From Alentia gelatinosa (Eukaryota > Annelida > Polychaeta > Phyllodocida > Polynoidae), in contig OX465589.1 in assembly GCA_950022655.1 (NCBI GenBank), positions 30,667,970 to 30,731,969 on the forward strand: a DNA stretch of 64,000 nucleotides. The letters are read 5' to 3'. The position numbers were made by a program, and so were the translations under genes. The notes below the pieces were generated by a model. The model was not told where the DNA came from and did no database searches. It was given only the letters and a program-made list of their open reading frames with translations. This document shows, piece by piece, positions 12,325-24,762 of this stretch (position 1 is its first letter; each line of letters starts with the position of its first letter).

Positions 12325-14213
12325 AGTAGAGGAGCAGATCTGAAAATATAGGATTTTTCTTGCCGGCTCGCCACAATGGTTATCGCAGTTGATTCTGATT
12401 CCAGGGACTCTATACTTTTTGGTTTGGGTGCTCTGGCGTTGCAGACCTTTCAGCATCACTATTCTATTTGAGGTCAAAGGTCAAGGTCACTAAAATTAAG
12501 GGAGCCTAAAACTTTTAGACACATGTGCTTCTTACTCTGAGGCTTTTTGAGGTAGGGATTTTATATTACACACCCATGTGAACCAAACTAGGGCCTTTCA
12601 TTTCCCACAAGGACATGACCTTGAGTCAAGGTCAAGGTCACCATTTTCAAGGTCAAATGTCAACTTTTTGCCTTTTTTTAAAGATATGACTATGTTTCAG
12701 TTGCTCTGGCAACTACATATATGAGCTGGTGGTTGAAGTAGCAAATTAATAATGTTCTCTGAATCACTAGCCTTAATTTGGTACCCTATATGCCCATACA
12801 AGTGACCTAGGATACATGTTTTAGCCAGCTGAAGGGAAAATTGGATACCCATCAATTGATGACTCTATAGGAATTACTAGCAAAATGGTACAAAGCGCAT
12901 GTTACTTATAAAATGGATGGTGAATATCTAATGAGATGCTAAAAGTACAGACTTTGTATTGAAGTTAATGGAAGACTCATCAATGAAGTTTGTAAAGCTT
13001 TATAGACAATGACCTTGACCTAATTTCAAGGTCAAATTTTCAAGGTCAAATCCAAGTATTTTTGATTATCTACCCTTTTTTCTTCTATAAAGCTTACTAA
13101 ATGTTTAATGAAAAATCAGTGATGTAGTGTAACTAGCACCAATATAACATACATATTAGATTTGACTTTTACCCAAGGTCAAGGACAATAATCTCAAGGT
13201 CAAAGTCTTAAAACAACCACAATGGAGAGGGACAGAGCCCAGAGATTCTAGGCTTATGATATATTGAGGTTCTTGAATTATGACATTTTTCAATGAAGAA
13301 GGCAGTATGATGTATTTTATTTCAAAGGTCATTAAAATGACCTTGGATTTTTCTCAAGGTCAAATGAATGGATCTAAGGTTTAATGGTATGCCTTAATTA
13401 CAGACATTTAAAGTCTAATAGATCAATGCATCACTGATAAAGATGCTAAGGCTGTCCATAGGAAATATCTCGTAAATGCAGTTATTATGAATGAATGACC
13501 TTCAAATGACATTGAATCTGCTGCAGGACAAAGTTCTTCACATATCAAAATAATCAACAAGTCTTAATAAGTAAACATTTCACCCACATCTGAACAGTTA
13601 ATTTGCTGAATCTTGTAGATGTAGATGAATGTGGCCTACAAATATTCCAACCTAGAATAAAAGGACTAAGTCAAAAACCATCAGCCATGGCCAGGTGGTA
13701 TGTAACCTATCATGAAAAGGCCGAAATTGCAGCAAAGCTGAAATCAATATGCGATCTGACTAATGTTGGTGGGACCTATAAAGATGCTGGAAGGAGGGGG
13801 AAGCGAGATGTAAAAGACATAGACGCTATCGTAGATACCATCAAGAATGGACCAATACAGAACCCATTCACTCTAAAGGTTTCCACCAGAGATGAGAAGA
13901 TACCCCTGATGAATATTTCTACTGGGTTAGTTGCACCACTTGATGTCTCCACTAAACTTCTAGAATGCTACAATGCTGGTATTAGCTGGATGGAGACCTT
14001 CCTAGGTAAAGTGAAGGAGGGCAACTTTTGGTCAGCAATTCCTCGGCAAAATCTGCAGACATTCTCATCACTAAACAAAAAAGTTGTATCATCTAAGGAA
14101 GCGAAAGCCATAGCCATCAATGCTGACAGAGATCTCTTTGGAAGGCTGCTTGTAGTGGCTTCAAAGCGCAGTGTTAACCTACAGGATCTGTTCACATATG
14201 AATTGAGTATTGA
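12325..14213 (+). mobile_element. 1.9-kb non-satellite insert, copy 2
   Basis: Second copy of the insert at 3323, with identical breakpoints in the satellite and an offset of 9002 bp. It was therefore duplicated along with its host monomers, not inserted twice. Differences are scattered substitutions. Confidence 0.8.
12481..13362 (+). repeat. Cluster of TCAAGGTCA motifs, copy 2
   Basis: Duplicate of the motif cluster at 3479-4360 at an offset of 9002 bp, with all nonamers preserved on inspection. No gene is seen in it. Confidence 0.7.
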
Positions 14214-14217
14214 GTAG
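13603..14217 (+). pseudogene. Truncated uncharacterised metazoan repeat-family protein, copy 2
   Basis: Second copy of the 204-codon frame at 4601. The only amino-acid difference I can see is Leu to Pro at residue 26, so the frame has stayed open since the 9-kb duplication; with so few changes this says little about selection. It has the same missing ATG start, possible acceptor AG before the frame, and artificial stop at the satellite junction. It is probably an exon or C-terminally cut fragment, not a working gene. Confidence 0.6.
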
Positions 14218-14575
14218 CTGTACATCTAGATTTTGAGAATTAATTACACTGGTTGCATCATGAGCTATATCGGGGTGTATCGGGACCATGGCACCTTTTT
14301 CATGCACCCTCCAAATACGTTACGACGCGCATTGACGCGCACCGACGCGAACCGATACGCTACGATATGCCTTCCGACGGGCTACGATATGGTAATTTTG
14401 TATCGGCTCGCGTCGGCTCGTGTCGGCGTTGGTGGATGCAGGGTCTTAGGGTTAGAGTTAGGTTTAGGGTTAGGGTTGGGGTTGAACTTAAAACGCCATT
14501 CTAACAGTATCCTGCAATACAGGTACAGGTACCGGTACAAAAATATTAAGTTCTCTGATGCATTGTAGTTTTGAA

Positions 14576-16073
14576 ATGAATTGTTTACTAAGCTGTACAT
14601 CTAGATTTTGAGAATAATCAAAATTAATGTTAGCGATACACACACCACATGTGTCATTTCCTAGCAACTTTAACTAAATATCCAAGCACAGTCTACCTGA
14701 GTCGAGGGCAGACACTGCAGAATGGACACTCAAAACTCGCTTACATTTTCAGCAAAATATGAAGCTAAGGTAATATAAATAGTAATAATACTTCCAAAAT
14801 ATTCTACTTCATTTATATCCATTTTTGCATCTATTAAATACTCAAGTTCAGTACTGGAAAAAAAATGGGTCGAATTTGTTGTGGGTCGAGTTCCATTTAC
14901 AGGTCCAGTTTGTTGTGGGTCGAGTTTTTTATTGATCGATTTCGTTGCGGGTCAAGTTTTCGAGTATTCATTAGTGACTCTTATTGGTTAAGGGTTAGGG
15001 TTAGGGTTAGGGTTAGGGTTAGGGTTAGGATAGGGTAAGGGTTAGGGTTAGGGTTAAGTACAGGGATAGGAATAGGGATAGGGTTAGGGAGAGGGTTAGG
15101 GTTAGGGTTGGTGTTGAACTTAAAACGCCCTTCTAACAGTATCCTGCAATACAGGGTTAGGGTTAGGGATAGGGTAAGGGTTAGGGTTGGGATAGGGATA
15201 GGGTCAGGGTTAGGGTTAGGATAGGGTTAAGGATAGGGATAGGGATAGGGTTAGTGATAGAGTTAGGGATGGGGATAGGGTTAGGGTTAGGGCTAGGGTT
15301 AGGGTTAGAGTGGGTGTCCACCAAGCTCCCGACTTGAACTGACGCGCCCTGATATTGCCCTTCCGATACAAAATCCATATCGTAAAAGAATCGTAGAACT
15401 TATCGGGGCAGTTGGTAAGTTTTCTACGATAACGCTACTGACGCGGCTCAATGCGCACCGATGCGAACTGATGCAAAACCTGTATCGCAGTGTATAGATG
15501 ACTCTTTTAACAGGAAATCATATGAAATAATCGATAGAAAATTATGAAATTTTCAGAATCTATAGAATCTATAATGCCAAAGCGGCTCTGTAAAAATTAT
15601 GAAATTTGATAGTAGATAAGGTCTCAAAACGATCATTTTATACTTTAACTGAGGTATCATATAATATTGTTTTGTATCTACAGATAAAATATCAATCTTA
15701 AATATGCATTATTTCTGGAATTATAAAGGAAATATGGTTAATTACACTGGTTGCATCATGAGCTATATCGGGGTGTATCGGGACCATGGCACCTTTTTCA
15801 TGCACCCTCCCAATATGTTACGACGCGCACTGACGCGCACTGACGCGAACCGATACGCTACGATATGCCTTCCGACGTGCTACGATATGGTAATTTTGTA
15901 TCGGCTCGCGTCGGCTCGTGTCGGCGTTGGTGGGTGCAGGGTCTTAGGGTTAGAGTTAGGTTTAGGGTTAGGGTTGGGGTTGAACTTAAAACGCCATTCT
16001 AACAGTATCCTGCAATACAGGTACAGGTACCGGTACAAAAATATTAAGATCTCTGATGCATTGTAGTTTTGAA
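14576..16073 (+). repeat. Satellite monomer 7
   Basis: 1498-bp single-module monomer; counterpart of the monomer at 5574, including the shortened telomeric block. The decamer-phased CpG segment is especially clear at 15821-15930. Confidence 0.9.
15821..15930 (+). repeat. 10-bp phased CpG-rich segment (example copy)
   Basis: Eleven consecutive decamers, most with CGA, TGA or CGG at the same position: CGACGCGCAC, TGACGCGCAC, TGACGCGAAC, CGATACGCTA, CGATATGCCT and so on to TCGGCGTTGG. It ends directly before the short TTAGGG block. The same segment occurs in every complete monomer (for example 2076-2185, 19317-19426, 39197-39306), and related decamers precede it at about 15331-15410 and 15441-15490. 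Confidence 0.8.
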
Positions 16074-17616
16074 ATGAATTGTTTACTAAGCTGTACATCT
16101 AGATTTTGAGAATAATCAAAATTAATGTTAGCGATACACACACCACATGTGTCATTTCCTAGCAACCTTAACTAAATATCCAAGCACAGTCTACCTGAGT
16201 CGAGGGCAGACACTGCAGACTGGACACTCAAAACTTGCTCACATTTTCAGCAAAATTTGAAGCTAAGGTAATATAAATAGTAATAATACTTCCAAAATAT
16301 TCTACTTCATGTATATCCATTTTTGCATCTATTAAATACTCAAGTTCAGTACTGGAAAACAAATGGGTCGAAATTGTTGTGGGTCGAGTTCCATTTACGG
16401 GTCGAGTTTGTCGTGGGTTGAGTTTTTTATTGATCGATTTCGTTGCGGGTCAAGTTTTCGAGTATTCATGAGTGACTCTTATTGGTTAAGGGTTAGGGTT
16501 AGGGTTAGGGTTAGGGTTAGGAAAGGTTAGGGTTAGGGTTAGGATAGGGTAAGGGTTAGGGTTAGGGTTAAGTACAGGGATAGGAATAGAGATAGGGTTA
16601 GGGAGAGGGTTAGTGATAGGGATAGGGATAGTTTTAGTGTTAGGGTTAGGGTTGGTGTTGAACTTAAAACGCCCTTCTAACAGTATCCTGCAATACAGGG
16701 TTAGGGTTAGGGATAGGGTAAGGGTTAGGGTTGGGATAGGGATAGGGTCAGGGTTAGGGTTAGGATAGGGTTAAGGATAGGGATAGGGATAGGGTTAGTG
16801 ATAGAGTTAGGGATGGGGATAGGGTTAGGGTTAGGGCTAGGGTTAGGGTTAGAGTGGGTGTCCACCAAGCTCCCGACGCGGACTGACGCGCCCTGATATT
16901 GCCCTTCCGATACAAAATCCATATCGTAACAAAATCGTAGAACTTATCGGGGCAGTTGGTAAGTTTTCTACGATAACGCTACTGACACGGCTCAATACAC
17001 ACTGATGCGAACTGATGCAAAACCTGTATCGCAGTGTATAGATGACTATTTTAACAGGAAATCATATGAAATAATCGATAGAAAATTATGAAATTTTCAG
17101 AATCTGTGGAATATATAATGTTAAAGGGGCTCTGCAAAAATTGTGAAATTTGATAGTAGATAAGGTCCCAAAACGATCATTTTATACTTTAACTGAGGCA
17201 TCATATAATATTGTTTTGTATCTACAGATAAAATATCAATCTTAAATATGCATTATTTCTGGAATTATAAAGGAAATATGGTTAATTACACTGGTTGCAT
17301 CATGAGCCATATCAGGGTGTATCGGAACCATGGCACCTTTTTCATGCAACCTCCCAATACGTTGCGATGCGCACCGACGCGCACCGACATGAACCGATAC
17401 GCTACGATATGCCTTCCGACGTGCTACGATATGGTAATTTTGTATCGGCTCGCGTCGGCTCATGTCGGCGTTGGTGGGTGCAGGGTCTTAGGGTTAGAGT
17501 TAGGTTTGGGTTAGGGTTGGGGTTGAACTTAAAACGCCATTCTAACAGTATCCTGCAATACAGGTACAGGTACCGGTACAAAAATATTAAGTTCTCTGAT
17601 GCATTGTAGTTTTGAA
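16074..17616 (+). repeat. Satellite monomer 8 (extra copy)
   Basis: 1543-bp single-module monomer with no counterpart in the first 9-kb block. It keeps the full telomeric block, including GTGATAGGGATAGGG and a variant TTTTAGTG near 16630. Confidence 0.88.
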
Positions 17617-19567
17617 ATGAATTGTTTACTAAGCTGTACATCTAGATTTTGAGAATAATCAAAATTAATGTTAGCGATACACACACCACATGTGTATTTC
17701 CTAGCAACTTTAACTAAATATCCAAGCACAGTCTACCTGAGTCGAGGGCAGACACTGCAGAATGGACACTTAAAACTTGCTCACATTTACAGCAAAATTT
17801 GAAGCTAAGGTAATATAAATAGTAATAATACTTCCAAAATATTCTACTTCATGTATATCCATTTTTGCATCTATTAAGTACTCAAGTTCAGTACTGGAAA
17901 AAAAATGGGTCAAATTTGTTTTGGTCGAGTTCCATTTACGGGTCGAGTTTGTCGTGGGTTGAGTTTTTTATTGATCGATTTCGTTGCGGGTCAAGTTTTC
18001 GGGTATTCATGAGTGACTCTAATTGGTTAAGGGTTAGGGTTAGGGTTAAGGTTAGGGTTAGGGTCAAGGTTAGGGTTAGGGTTAGGGTTAGGATAGGGTA
18101 AAGGTTAGGGTTAGGGTTAAGTACAGGGATAGGAATAGGGATAGGGTAAGGGAGAGGGTTAGTGATAGGGATAGGGATAGTGTTAGGGTTAGGGTTGGTG
18201 TTAAACTTAAAATGCCCTTCTAACAGTATCCTGCAATACAGGGTTAGGGTAAGGGATAGGGGAAGGGTTAGGGTTGGGATGGGGATAGGTCCAGGGTTAG
18301 GGTTAGGATAGGGTTGGGGTTAGGGCTAGGAATTCGTTGTAGGTCGAGTTCCATTAACGGGTCGAGTTCGTTGTGGGTCCAGTTTTTTATTGATCGATTT
18401 CGTTGCGGGTAGAGTTTTCGAGTATTCATGACTGACTCTAATTGGTTAAGGGTTAGGGTTAGGGTTAGGGTTAGGGTTAGGGTTAGGGTTAGGGTTAGGA
18501 TAGGGTAAGGGTTAGGGTTAGGGTTAAGTACAAGGATAGGAATAGGGATAGGTTTAGGGAGAGGGTTAGTTATAGGGATAGGGATAGTGTTAGGGTTCGG
18601 GTTGGTGTTGAACTTAAGACGCCCTTCTAACAGTATCCTGCAATACAGGGTTAGGGTTAGGGATAGGGTAAGGGTTAGGGTTTGGATATGGATAAGGTCA
18701 GGGTTAGGGTAAGGATAGGGTTAGGGATAGGGCTAGGGATAGGGTTAGGGATAGAGTTAGGGATGGGAATAGGGTTAGGGTTAGGGCTAGGGTTAGGGTT
18801 AGAGGAGGTGTCCACCAAGCTCCCGACGCGAACTGACGCGCCCCCATATTGCCCTTCCGATACAAAATCCATATCGTAACAAAATCGTAGAGCTTATCGG
18901 GGCAGTTGGTAAGTTTTCTACGATAACGCTACTGACACGGCTCAATGCGCACCGACGCAAACTGATGCAAAACCTGTATCGCAGTGTATAGATGACTCTT
19001 TTAACAGGAAATCATATGAAATAATCGATAGAAAATTATGAAATTTTCAGAATCTATAGAATCTATAATGCCAAAGCGGCTCTGTAAAAATTATGAAATT
19101 TGATAGTAGATAAGGTCTCAAAACGATCATTTTATACTTTAACTGAGGTATCATATAATATTGTTTTGTATCTACAGATAAAATATCAATCTTAAATATG
19201 CATTATTTCTGGAATTATAAAGGAAATATGGTTAATTACACTGGTTGCATCATGAGCTATATCGGGGTGAATCGGGTCCATGTCACCTTTTTCATGCACC
19301 CTCCCAATACGTTACGACGCGCACTGACGCGCACCGACGCGAACCGATACGCTACGATATGCCTTGCGACGTGCTACGATATGGTAATTTTGTATCGGCT
19401 CATGTCGGCTCATGTCGGCGTTGGTGGGTGCAGGGTCTTAGGGTTAGAGTTAGGTTTAGGGTTAGGGTTGGGGTTGAACTTAAAACGCCATTCTAACAGT
19501 ATCCTGCAATACAGGTACAGGTACCGGTACAAAAATATTAAGTTCTCTGATGCATTGTAGTTTTGAA
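17617..19567 (+). repeat. Satellite monomer 9 (two modules)
   Basis: 1951 bp; counterpart of the monomer at 7070, with two modules from about 17920 and 18330 and the same 3-bp loss near 17695. Confidence 0.9.
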
Positions 19568-22500
19568 ATGAATTCTTTACTAAGCTGTACATCTAGATTT
19601 TGAGAATAATTAAAAATTTATGTTAGCCATACACACACCACATGTGTCATTTCCTAGCAACTTTAACTAAATATCCAAGCACAGTCTACCTGAGTCGAGG
19701 GCAGACACTGCAGAATGAACACTCAAAACTCGCTCACATTTTCAGCAAAATTTGAAGCTAAGGTAATATAAATAGTAATAATACTTCCAAAATATTCTAC
19801 TTCATGTATATCCATTTTTGCATCTATTAAATACTCAAGTTCAGTACTGGAAAAAAATGGGTCGAATTTGTTGTGGGTCGAGTTCCATTTATGGGTCGAG
19901 TTTGTTGTGGGTCGAGTTTTTTATTGATCGATTTCGTTGCGGGTCAAGTTTTCGAGTATTCATGAGTGACTCTAATTGGTTAAGGGTAAGGGTTAGGGTT
20001 AGGGTTAGGGTTAGGGTTAGGAACGGGTAAGGGTTATGGTTAGGGTTAAGTACAGGGATAGGAATAGGGATAGGGTTAGGGAGAGGGTTAGTGATAGGGA
20101 TAGGGATAGTGTTAGGGTTAGGGTTGGTGTTGAACTTAAAACGCCCTTCTAACAGTATCCTGCAATAGAGGGTTAGGGTTAGGGATAGGGGAAGGGTTAG
20201 GGTTGGGATGGGGATAGGTCCAGGGTTAGGGTTAGGATAGGGTTAGGGTTAGGGCTAGGAATTCGTTGTGGGTCAAGTTCCATTTACGGGTCGAGTTTGT
20301 TGTGGGTCGAGTATTTTATTGATCGATTTCGTTGCGTGTCGACTTTTCGAGTATTCATGAGTGACTCTAATTGGTTAAGGGTTAGGGTTAGGGTTAGGGT
20401 TAGGGTTAGGGTTAGGGTTAGGGTTAGGGTTAGGGTTAGGATAGGGTAAGGGTTACCCAAGGTTAGGGTTAGGGTTAAGTACAGGGATAGGAATAGGGAT
20501 AGGGTTAGGGAGAGGGTTAGTGATAGGGATAGGGATAGTGTTAGGGTTAGGGTTGGTGTTAAACTTAAAACGCCCTTCTAACAGTATCCTGCAATACAGG
20601 GTTAGGGTTAGGGATAGGGGAAGGGTTAGGGTTGGGATGGGGATAGGTCCAGGGTTAGGGTTAGGATAGGGTTTGGGTTAGAGCTAGGAATTTGTTGTGG
20701 GTCGAGTTCCATTTACGGGTCGAGTTTGTTTTGGGTCGAGTTTTTTATTGATCGATTTCGTTGCGGGTCGAGTTTTCGAGTATTCATGAGTGACTCTAAT
20801 TGGTTAAGGGTTAGGGTCAGGGTTAGGGTTAGGGTTAGGGTTAGGGTTAGGGTTAGGATAGGGTAAGGGTTAGGGTTAGGGTTAAGTACAGGGATAGGAA
20901 TAGGGATAGGGTAAGGGAGAGGGTTAGTGATAGGGATAGGGATAGTGTTAGGGTAAGGGTTGGTGTTAAACTTAAAATGCCCTTCTAACAGTATCCTGCA
21001 ATACAGGGTTAGGGTTAGGGATAGGGGAAGGGTTAGGGTTGGGATGGGGATAGGTCCAGGGTTAGGGTTAGGATAGGGTTAGGGTTAGGGCTAGGAATTC
21101 GTTGTGGGTCGAGTTCCGTTTGCGGGTCGAGTTCGTTGTGGGTCCAGTTTTTTATTGATCGATTTCGTTGCGGGTCGAGTTTTCGAGTATTCATGAGTGA
21201 CTCTAATTGGTTAAGGGTTAGGGTTAGGGTTAGGGTTAGGGTTAGGATAGGGTAAGGGTTAGGGTTAGGGTTAAGTACAGGGATAGGAATTATAGGGATA
21301 GGGTTAGGTAGAGGGTTAGTGATAGGAATAGGGATAGTGTTAGGGTTAGGGTTGGTGTTGAACTTAAAACGCCCTTCTAACAGTATCCTGCAATACAGGG
21401 TTAGGGTTAGGGATAGGGGAAGGGTTAGGGTTGGGATGGGGATAGGTCCAGGGTTAGGGTTAGGATAGTGTTAGGGTTAGGGCTAAGAATTCTTTGTGTC
21501 GAGTTCCATTTACGGGTCGAGTTTGTTGTGGGTCAAGTTTTTTATTGATCGATTTCATTGCGGGTCGAGTTTTCGAGTATTCATGAGTGACTCTAATTGG
21601 TTAAGGGTTAGGGTTAGGGTTAGGGTTAGGGTTAGGGTTAGGACAGGGTAAGGGTTAGGGTTATGGTTAAGTACAGGGATAGGAATAGGGATAGGGTTAG
21701 GGAGAGGGTTGGTGTTGAACTTAAATCGCCCTTCTAACAGTATCCTGGAATACAGGGTTAGGGTTAGGGATAGGGTAAGGGTTAGGGTTGGGATAGGGAT
21801 AGGGTCAGGGTTAGGGTTAGGATAGGGTTAGGGATAGGGCTAGGGATAGGGTTAGGGATAGAGTTAGGGATGGGGATAGGGTTAGGGTTAGGACTAGGTT
21901 TAGGGTTAGAGGGGGTGTCCACCAAGCTCCCGACGCGAACTGACGCGACCCCATATTGCCCTTCCGATACAAAATCCATACAAAACAAAATCGTAGAGCT
22001 TATCGGGGCAGTTGGTAAGTTTTCTACGATAACGCTACTGACACGGCTCAATGCGCACCGACGCGAACTGATGCAAAACCTGTATCGCAGTGTATAGATG
22101 ACTCTTTTAACGGGAAATCATATGAAATAATCGATAGAAAATTATGAAATTTTCAGAATCTGTAGAATCTATAATGCCAAAGCGGCTCTGCAAAAATTGT
22201 GAAATTTGATAGTTTATAAGGTCTCAAAACGATCATTTTATACTTTAACTGAGGTATCATATAATATTGTTTTGTATCTACAAATAAAATATCAATCTTA
22301 AATATGCATTATTTCTGGAATTATAAAGGAAATATGGTTAATTACACTGGTTGCATCATGAGCTATATCGGGATGAATCGGGACCATGACACCTTTTTCA
22401 TGCACCCTCACAAATACGTTACGACGCGCACCGACGCGAACCGATACGCTACGGTATGCCTTGCGACGTGCTACGATATGGTAATTTTGTATTGGCTCAC

Positions 22501-22666
22501 GTCGGCTCGTGTCGGCGTTGGTGGGTGCAGGGTCTTAGGGTTAGAGTTAGGTTTAGGGTTAGGGTTGGGGGGTTGAACTTAAAACACCATTCTTACAGTA
22601 TCCTGCAATACATGTACAGGTACCGGTACAAAAATATTAAGTTCTCTGATGCATTGTAGTTTTGAA
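19568..22666 (+). repeat. Satellite monomer 10 (five modules)
   Basis: The longest monomer, 3099 bp. Five GGGTCGAG-plus-TTAGGG modules begin near 19860, 20263, 20690, 21100 and 21487. The phased CpG segment near 22420-22445 is shorter by exactly one 10-bp unit. A small foreign patch interrupts TTAGGG near 20455. Confidence 0.9.
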
Positions 22667-22884
22667 ATGAATTGTTTACTAAGTTGTACATCTAGATTTT
22701 GAGAATAATTAAAATTAATGTTAGCGATACACACACCACATGTGTCATTTCCTAGCAACTTTAACTAAATATCCAAGCACAGTCTACCTTAGTCGAGGGC
22801 AGACACTGCAGAATGGACACTCAAAACTCGCTCACATTTTCAGCAAAATTTGAAGCTAAGGTAATATAAATAGTAATAATACTT
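22667..22884 (+). repeat. Satellite monomer 11, left part (cut by LTR element)
   Basis: First 218 bp of a monomer, ending in ...AATAATACTT where the LTR element begins. The monomer resumes at 37398 with CCAAAATATTC, exactly as in uninterrupted monomers. Confidence 0.92.
22881..22884. repeat. Target-site duplication ACTT, left
   Basis: ACTT directly before the TG of the left LTR; in uninterrupted monomers the site reads AATACTTCCAAAATATTC. Confidence 0.88.
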
Positions 22885-24481
22885 TGTTCTGGTAGTGGTA
22901 TGGTTAATTCGTAATGATATGATATAATTGTGGAAGTGGTAACCTAATTTAGGTAGAGGTATAGACTATTTAATGGGAAACTCTTAAGTACGGAGTTGTG
23001 CAGACATCTAGGAGAATACGGATTATTGCTAACTACATGCCAGTTGTCAGAGACGTCTGGTGGACAGTAGGAGAACTAACCCACCGTTCTGCTATAGTAC
23101 AGAGTGCGGGGATTAGGCTTGAAACTTAATTATAAACGTGAATACGAATCTATTGGGTTAATTAGTTAATGTTAATTAACCAATTAACGTGGGGAGGAAA
23201 AGCATCGCTCAGCAGTGTGTCGAATTGTCTACCAGAATCTAAATTAAATCCAATTCGACAACGAGGACCATAGGGAATATTGAATCATTAATCATTTGTT
23301 AATTATATGATAATTAATATTGAGAAGTAATCTGATAATAATCTGGCTAATTTCTACGTGTCTTCTTCATAGGAAAGAGGTCAGAGAGTGAAGTAAGGTT
23401 CATATATTTAATAAGCAGTGTTCACATTCACAACAGTTCACAATTCCATAGTATTGACAGCAAAGCCAGTTCATATGACCCATGGTCTAATCTGGCAAGG
23501 TGTCTCATTCTGGTGTCAATAGTTACAGTCAATGAGTGTCTCCTATAAGATAGTTCTGTGGAGTGAGATCATAGTCTAAGATGGACTAGACATGATCTCA
23601 CATAGACACAATGAGTAAGTGGATGGCATACAACAAAGATAGATGGCATAACTCACCAATTATGATATTTCCCGAAATGACTCAAGTCCCTATGAGAAAG
23701 TCAACCAATCTCAGTTCCTAGATGATTTCCTGATAATGTCAGATCTCAGATCCAAAGATCACTTCACTCTCACAGATGAGAAGTGAAGGTGAGATAAGTC
23801 CTGTGGTGTTTGTAGTATATCAGAACCGTGTAGCAGTGGCATTATGCTCAGAAGAGTCCCTGAATTCTGAGCTACCTGCTGTTTAACGTGTGCCAGCGAA
23901 GTTGGCAGTACAACGCTAGTTCAGACCAATTCTGCATGCTGTATGCATAGTGCTCACCCTGCTCGAGTAGGTGAGACACATGCACTCAGCACGAAGCGTG
24001 TTTAGAGACTGAAGATCCTCTCACTGCGGATCCAGCTCAGAGAGTGAGGATTTACTAGAGGATCATGGGTAATTTCACAATGAACTCACACCAGACCAAT
24101 AGGCAGCGAGACTGCGTTAATATATTCAGTTAGAACCGGGGAAAGCCTGCAGGGGGTTTCCCTATGAGTCATAGGTGACGTTTCTCTATTTTAACCACTG
24201 TAGTACAGGTGAATCCCGCCTATGGGAGCACTGGCGCTGCTGTAGTTACTCAGTGGCGTACTACCTCAAACCTCAAGTGATACATGGTAGTGATACATAG
24301 CTAGAACCTTGATACAGTGGCTATCTAAACACTATTAAATAATATAATAAATACACAACACATTGATACATATTTGTGAATAATTAATAAAACACGAAAC
24401 TTAATAAATAACCAGAATTATCCAAAAACCTTTCACTTATTTATGATACTCCATACCTGTGCCGTATTTGACTACGGTACA
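22885..24481. repeat. Left LTR (1597 bp)
   Basis: Long terminal direct repeat, TGTTCT...GGTACA. Full-length compared with its partner. It contains an inverted repeat GGTTAATT/AATTAACC at 23156-23181 and, on the + strand, AATAAA at 24387-24392, about 90 bp before the LTR end. No open frame of note. Confidence 0.92.
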
Positions 24482-24762
24482 CTCTTCGGGGTTTGGGATT
24501 GGAAACACGGTATATGTCCACATTATGGACATCTAGTGTGTTTACAACAACTCGTTCCTTATCACTTATCTTAAATTTTCAAAATAGTTACTCGGGTTAG
24601 AAACCAACAAAAACACCAAACACGGGAAAAAGGGTTATATAGTGAAAGCATGCAGTAATACGGCACACAAACTTATTTTGTTTTTCAGCCTTGACAGTCA
24701 GGCAGCAAGGACTTAATTCTAGTACCTACTTTTATGTGAGAATGGTATACATGCAGTACTGA
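24482..24762. other. Element interior next to left LTR, no gene seen
   Basis: AT-rich sequence between the left LTR and the first coding-like stretch. No open frame, tandem repeat or hairpin stands out. Confidence 0.5.

Larger units (their letters stand above)
11339..14575 (+). repeat. Satellite monomer 6 (interrupted by 1.9-kb insert)
   Basis: 3237 bp; counterpart of the monomer at 2331, with the same insert at 12325-14213 and the same out-of-phase junction, so the insert came before the 9-kb duplication. Confidence 0.9.
9003..19567 (+). repeat. Higher-order repeat block, copy 2 (with one extra monomer)
   Basis: Same monomer order as 1-9002, including the 1.9-kb insert, but with one additional monomer of about 1543 bp. 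After this the offset to copy 1 becomes about 10.55 kb (6702 pairs with 17248, 8680 with 19245). The extra monomer resembles its left neighbour, which suggests duplication by unequal exchange after the 9-kb duplication. Confidence 0.88.
1..22884 (+). repeat. Subtelomeric compound satellite array, left arm
   Basis: Tandem head-to-tail array of monomers that can be phased on the recurring anchor ATGAATT(C/G)TTTACTAAG. Each monomer contains, in order: an AT-rich segment; repeated GGGTCGAG motifs; a long block of TTAGGG and variant hexamers; CpG-rich 10-bp phased segments; an AT-rich segment; a second CpG-rich phased segment; and a short TTAGGG block. All telomeric hexamers are on the + strand in TTAGGG orientation. 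The array is cut at 22884 by an LTR element and resumes at 37394 in the same phase. Open frames inside are low-complexity translations of the hexamers or copies of the same repeated frame, so no gene is called. Confidence 0.95.

Noticed and set aside
1..22884. CRISPR-like array of direct repeats with spacers
   Set aside because: Repeats are long, degenerate and contiguous with no constant repeat/variable spacer structure, and the context is eukaryotic.
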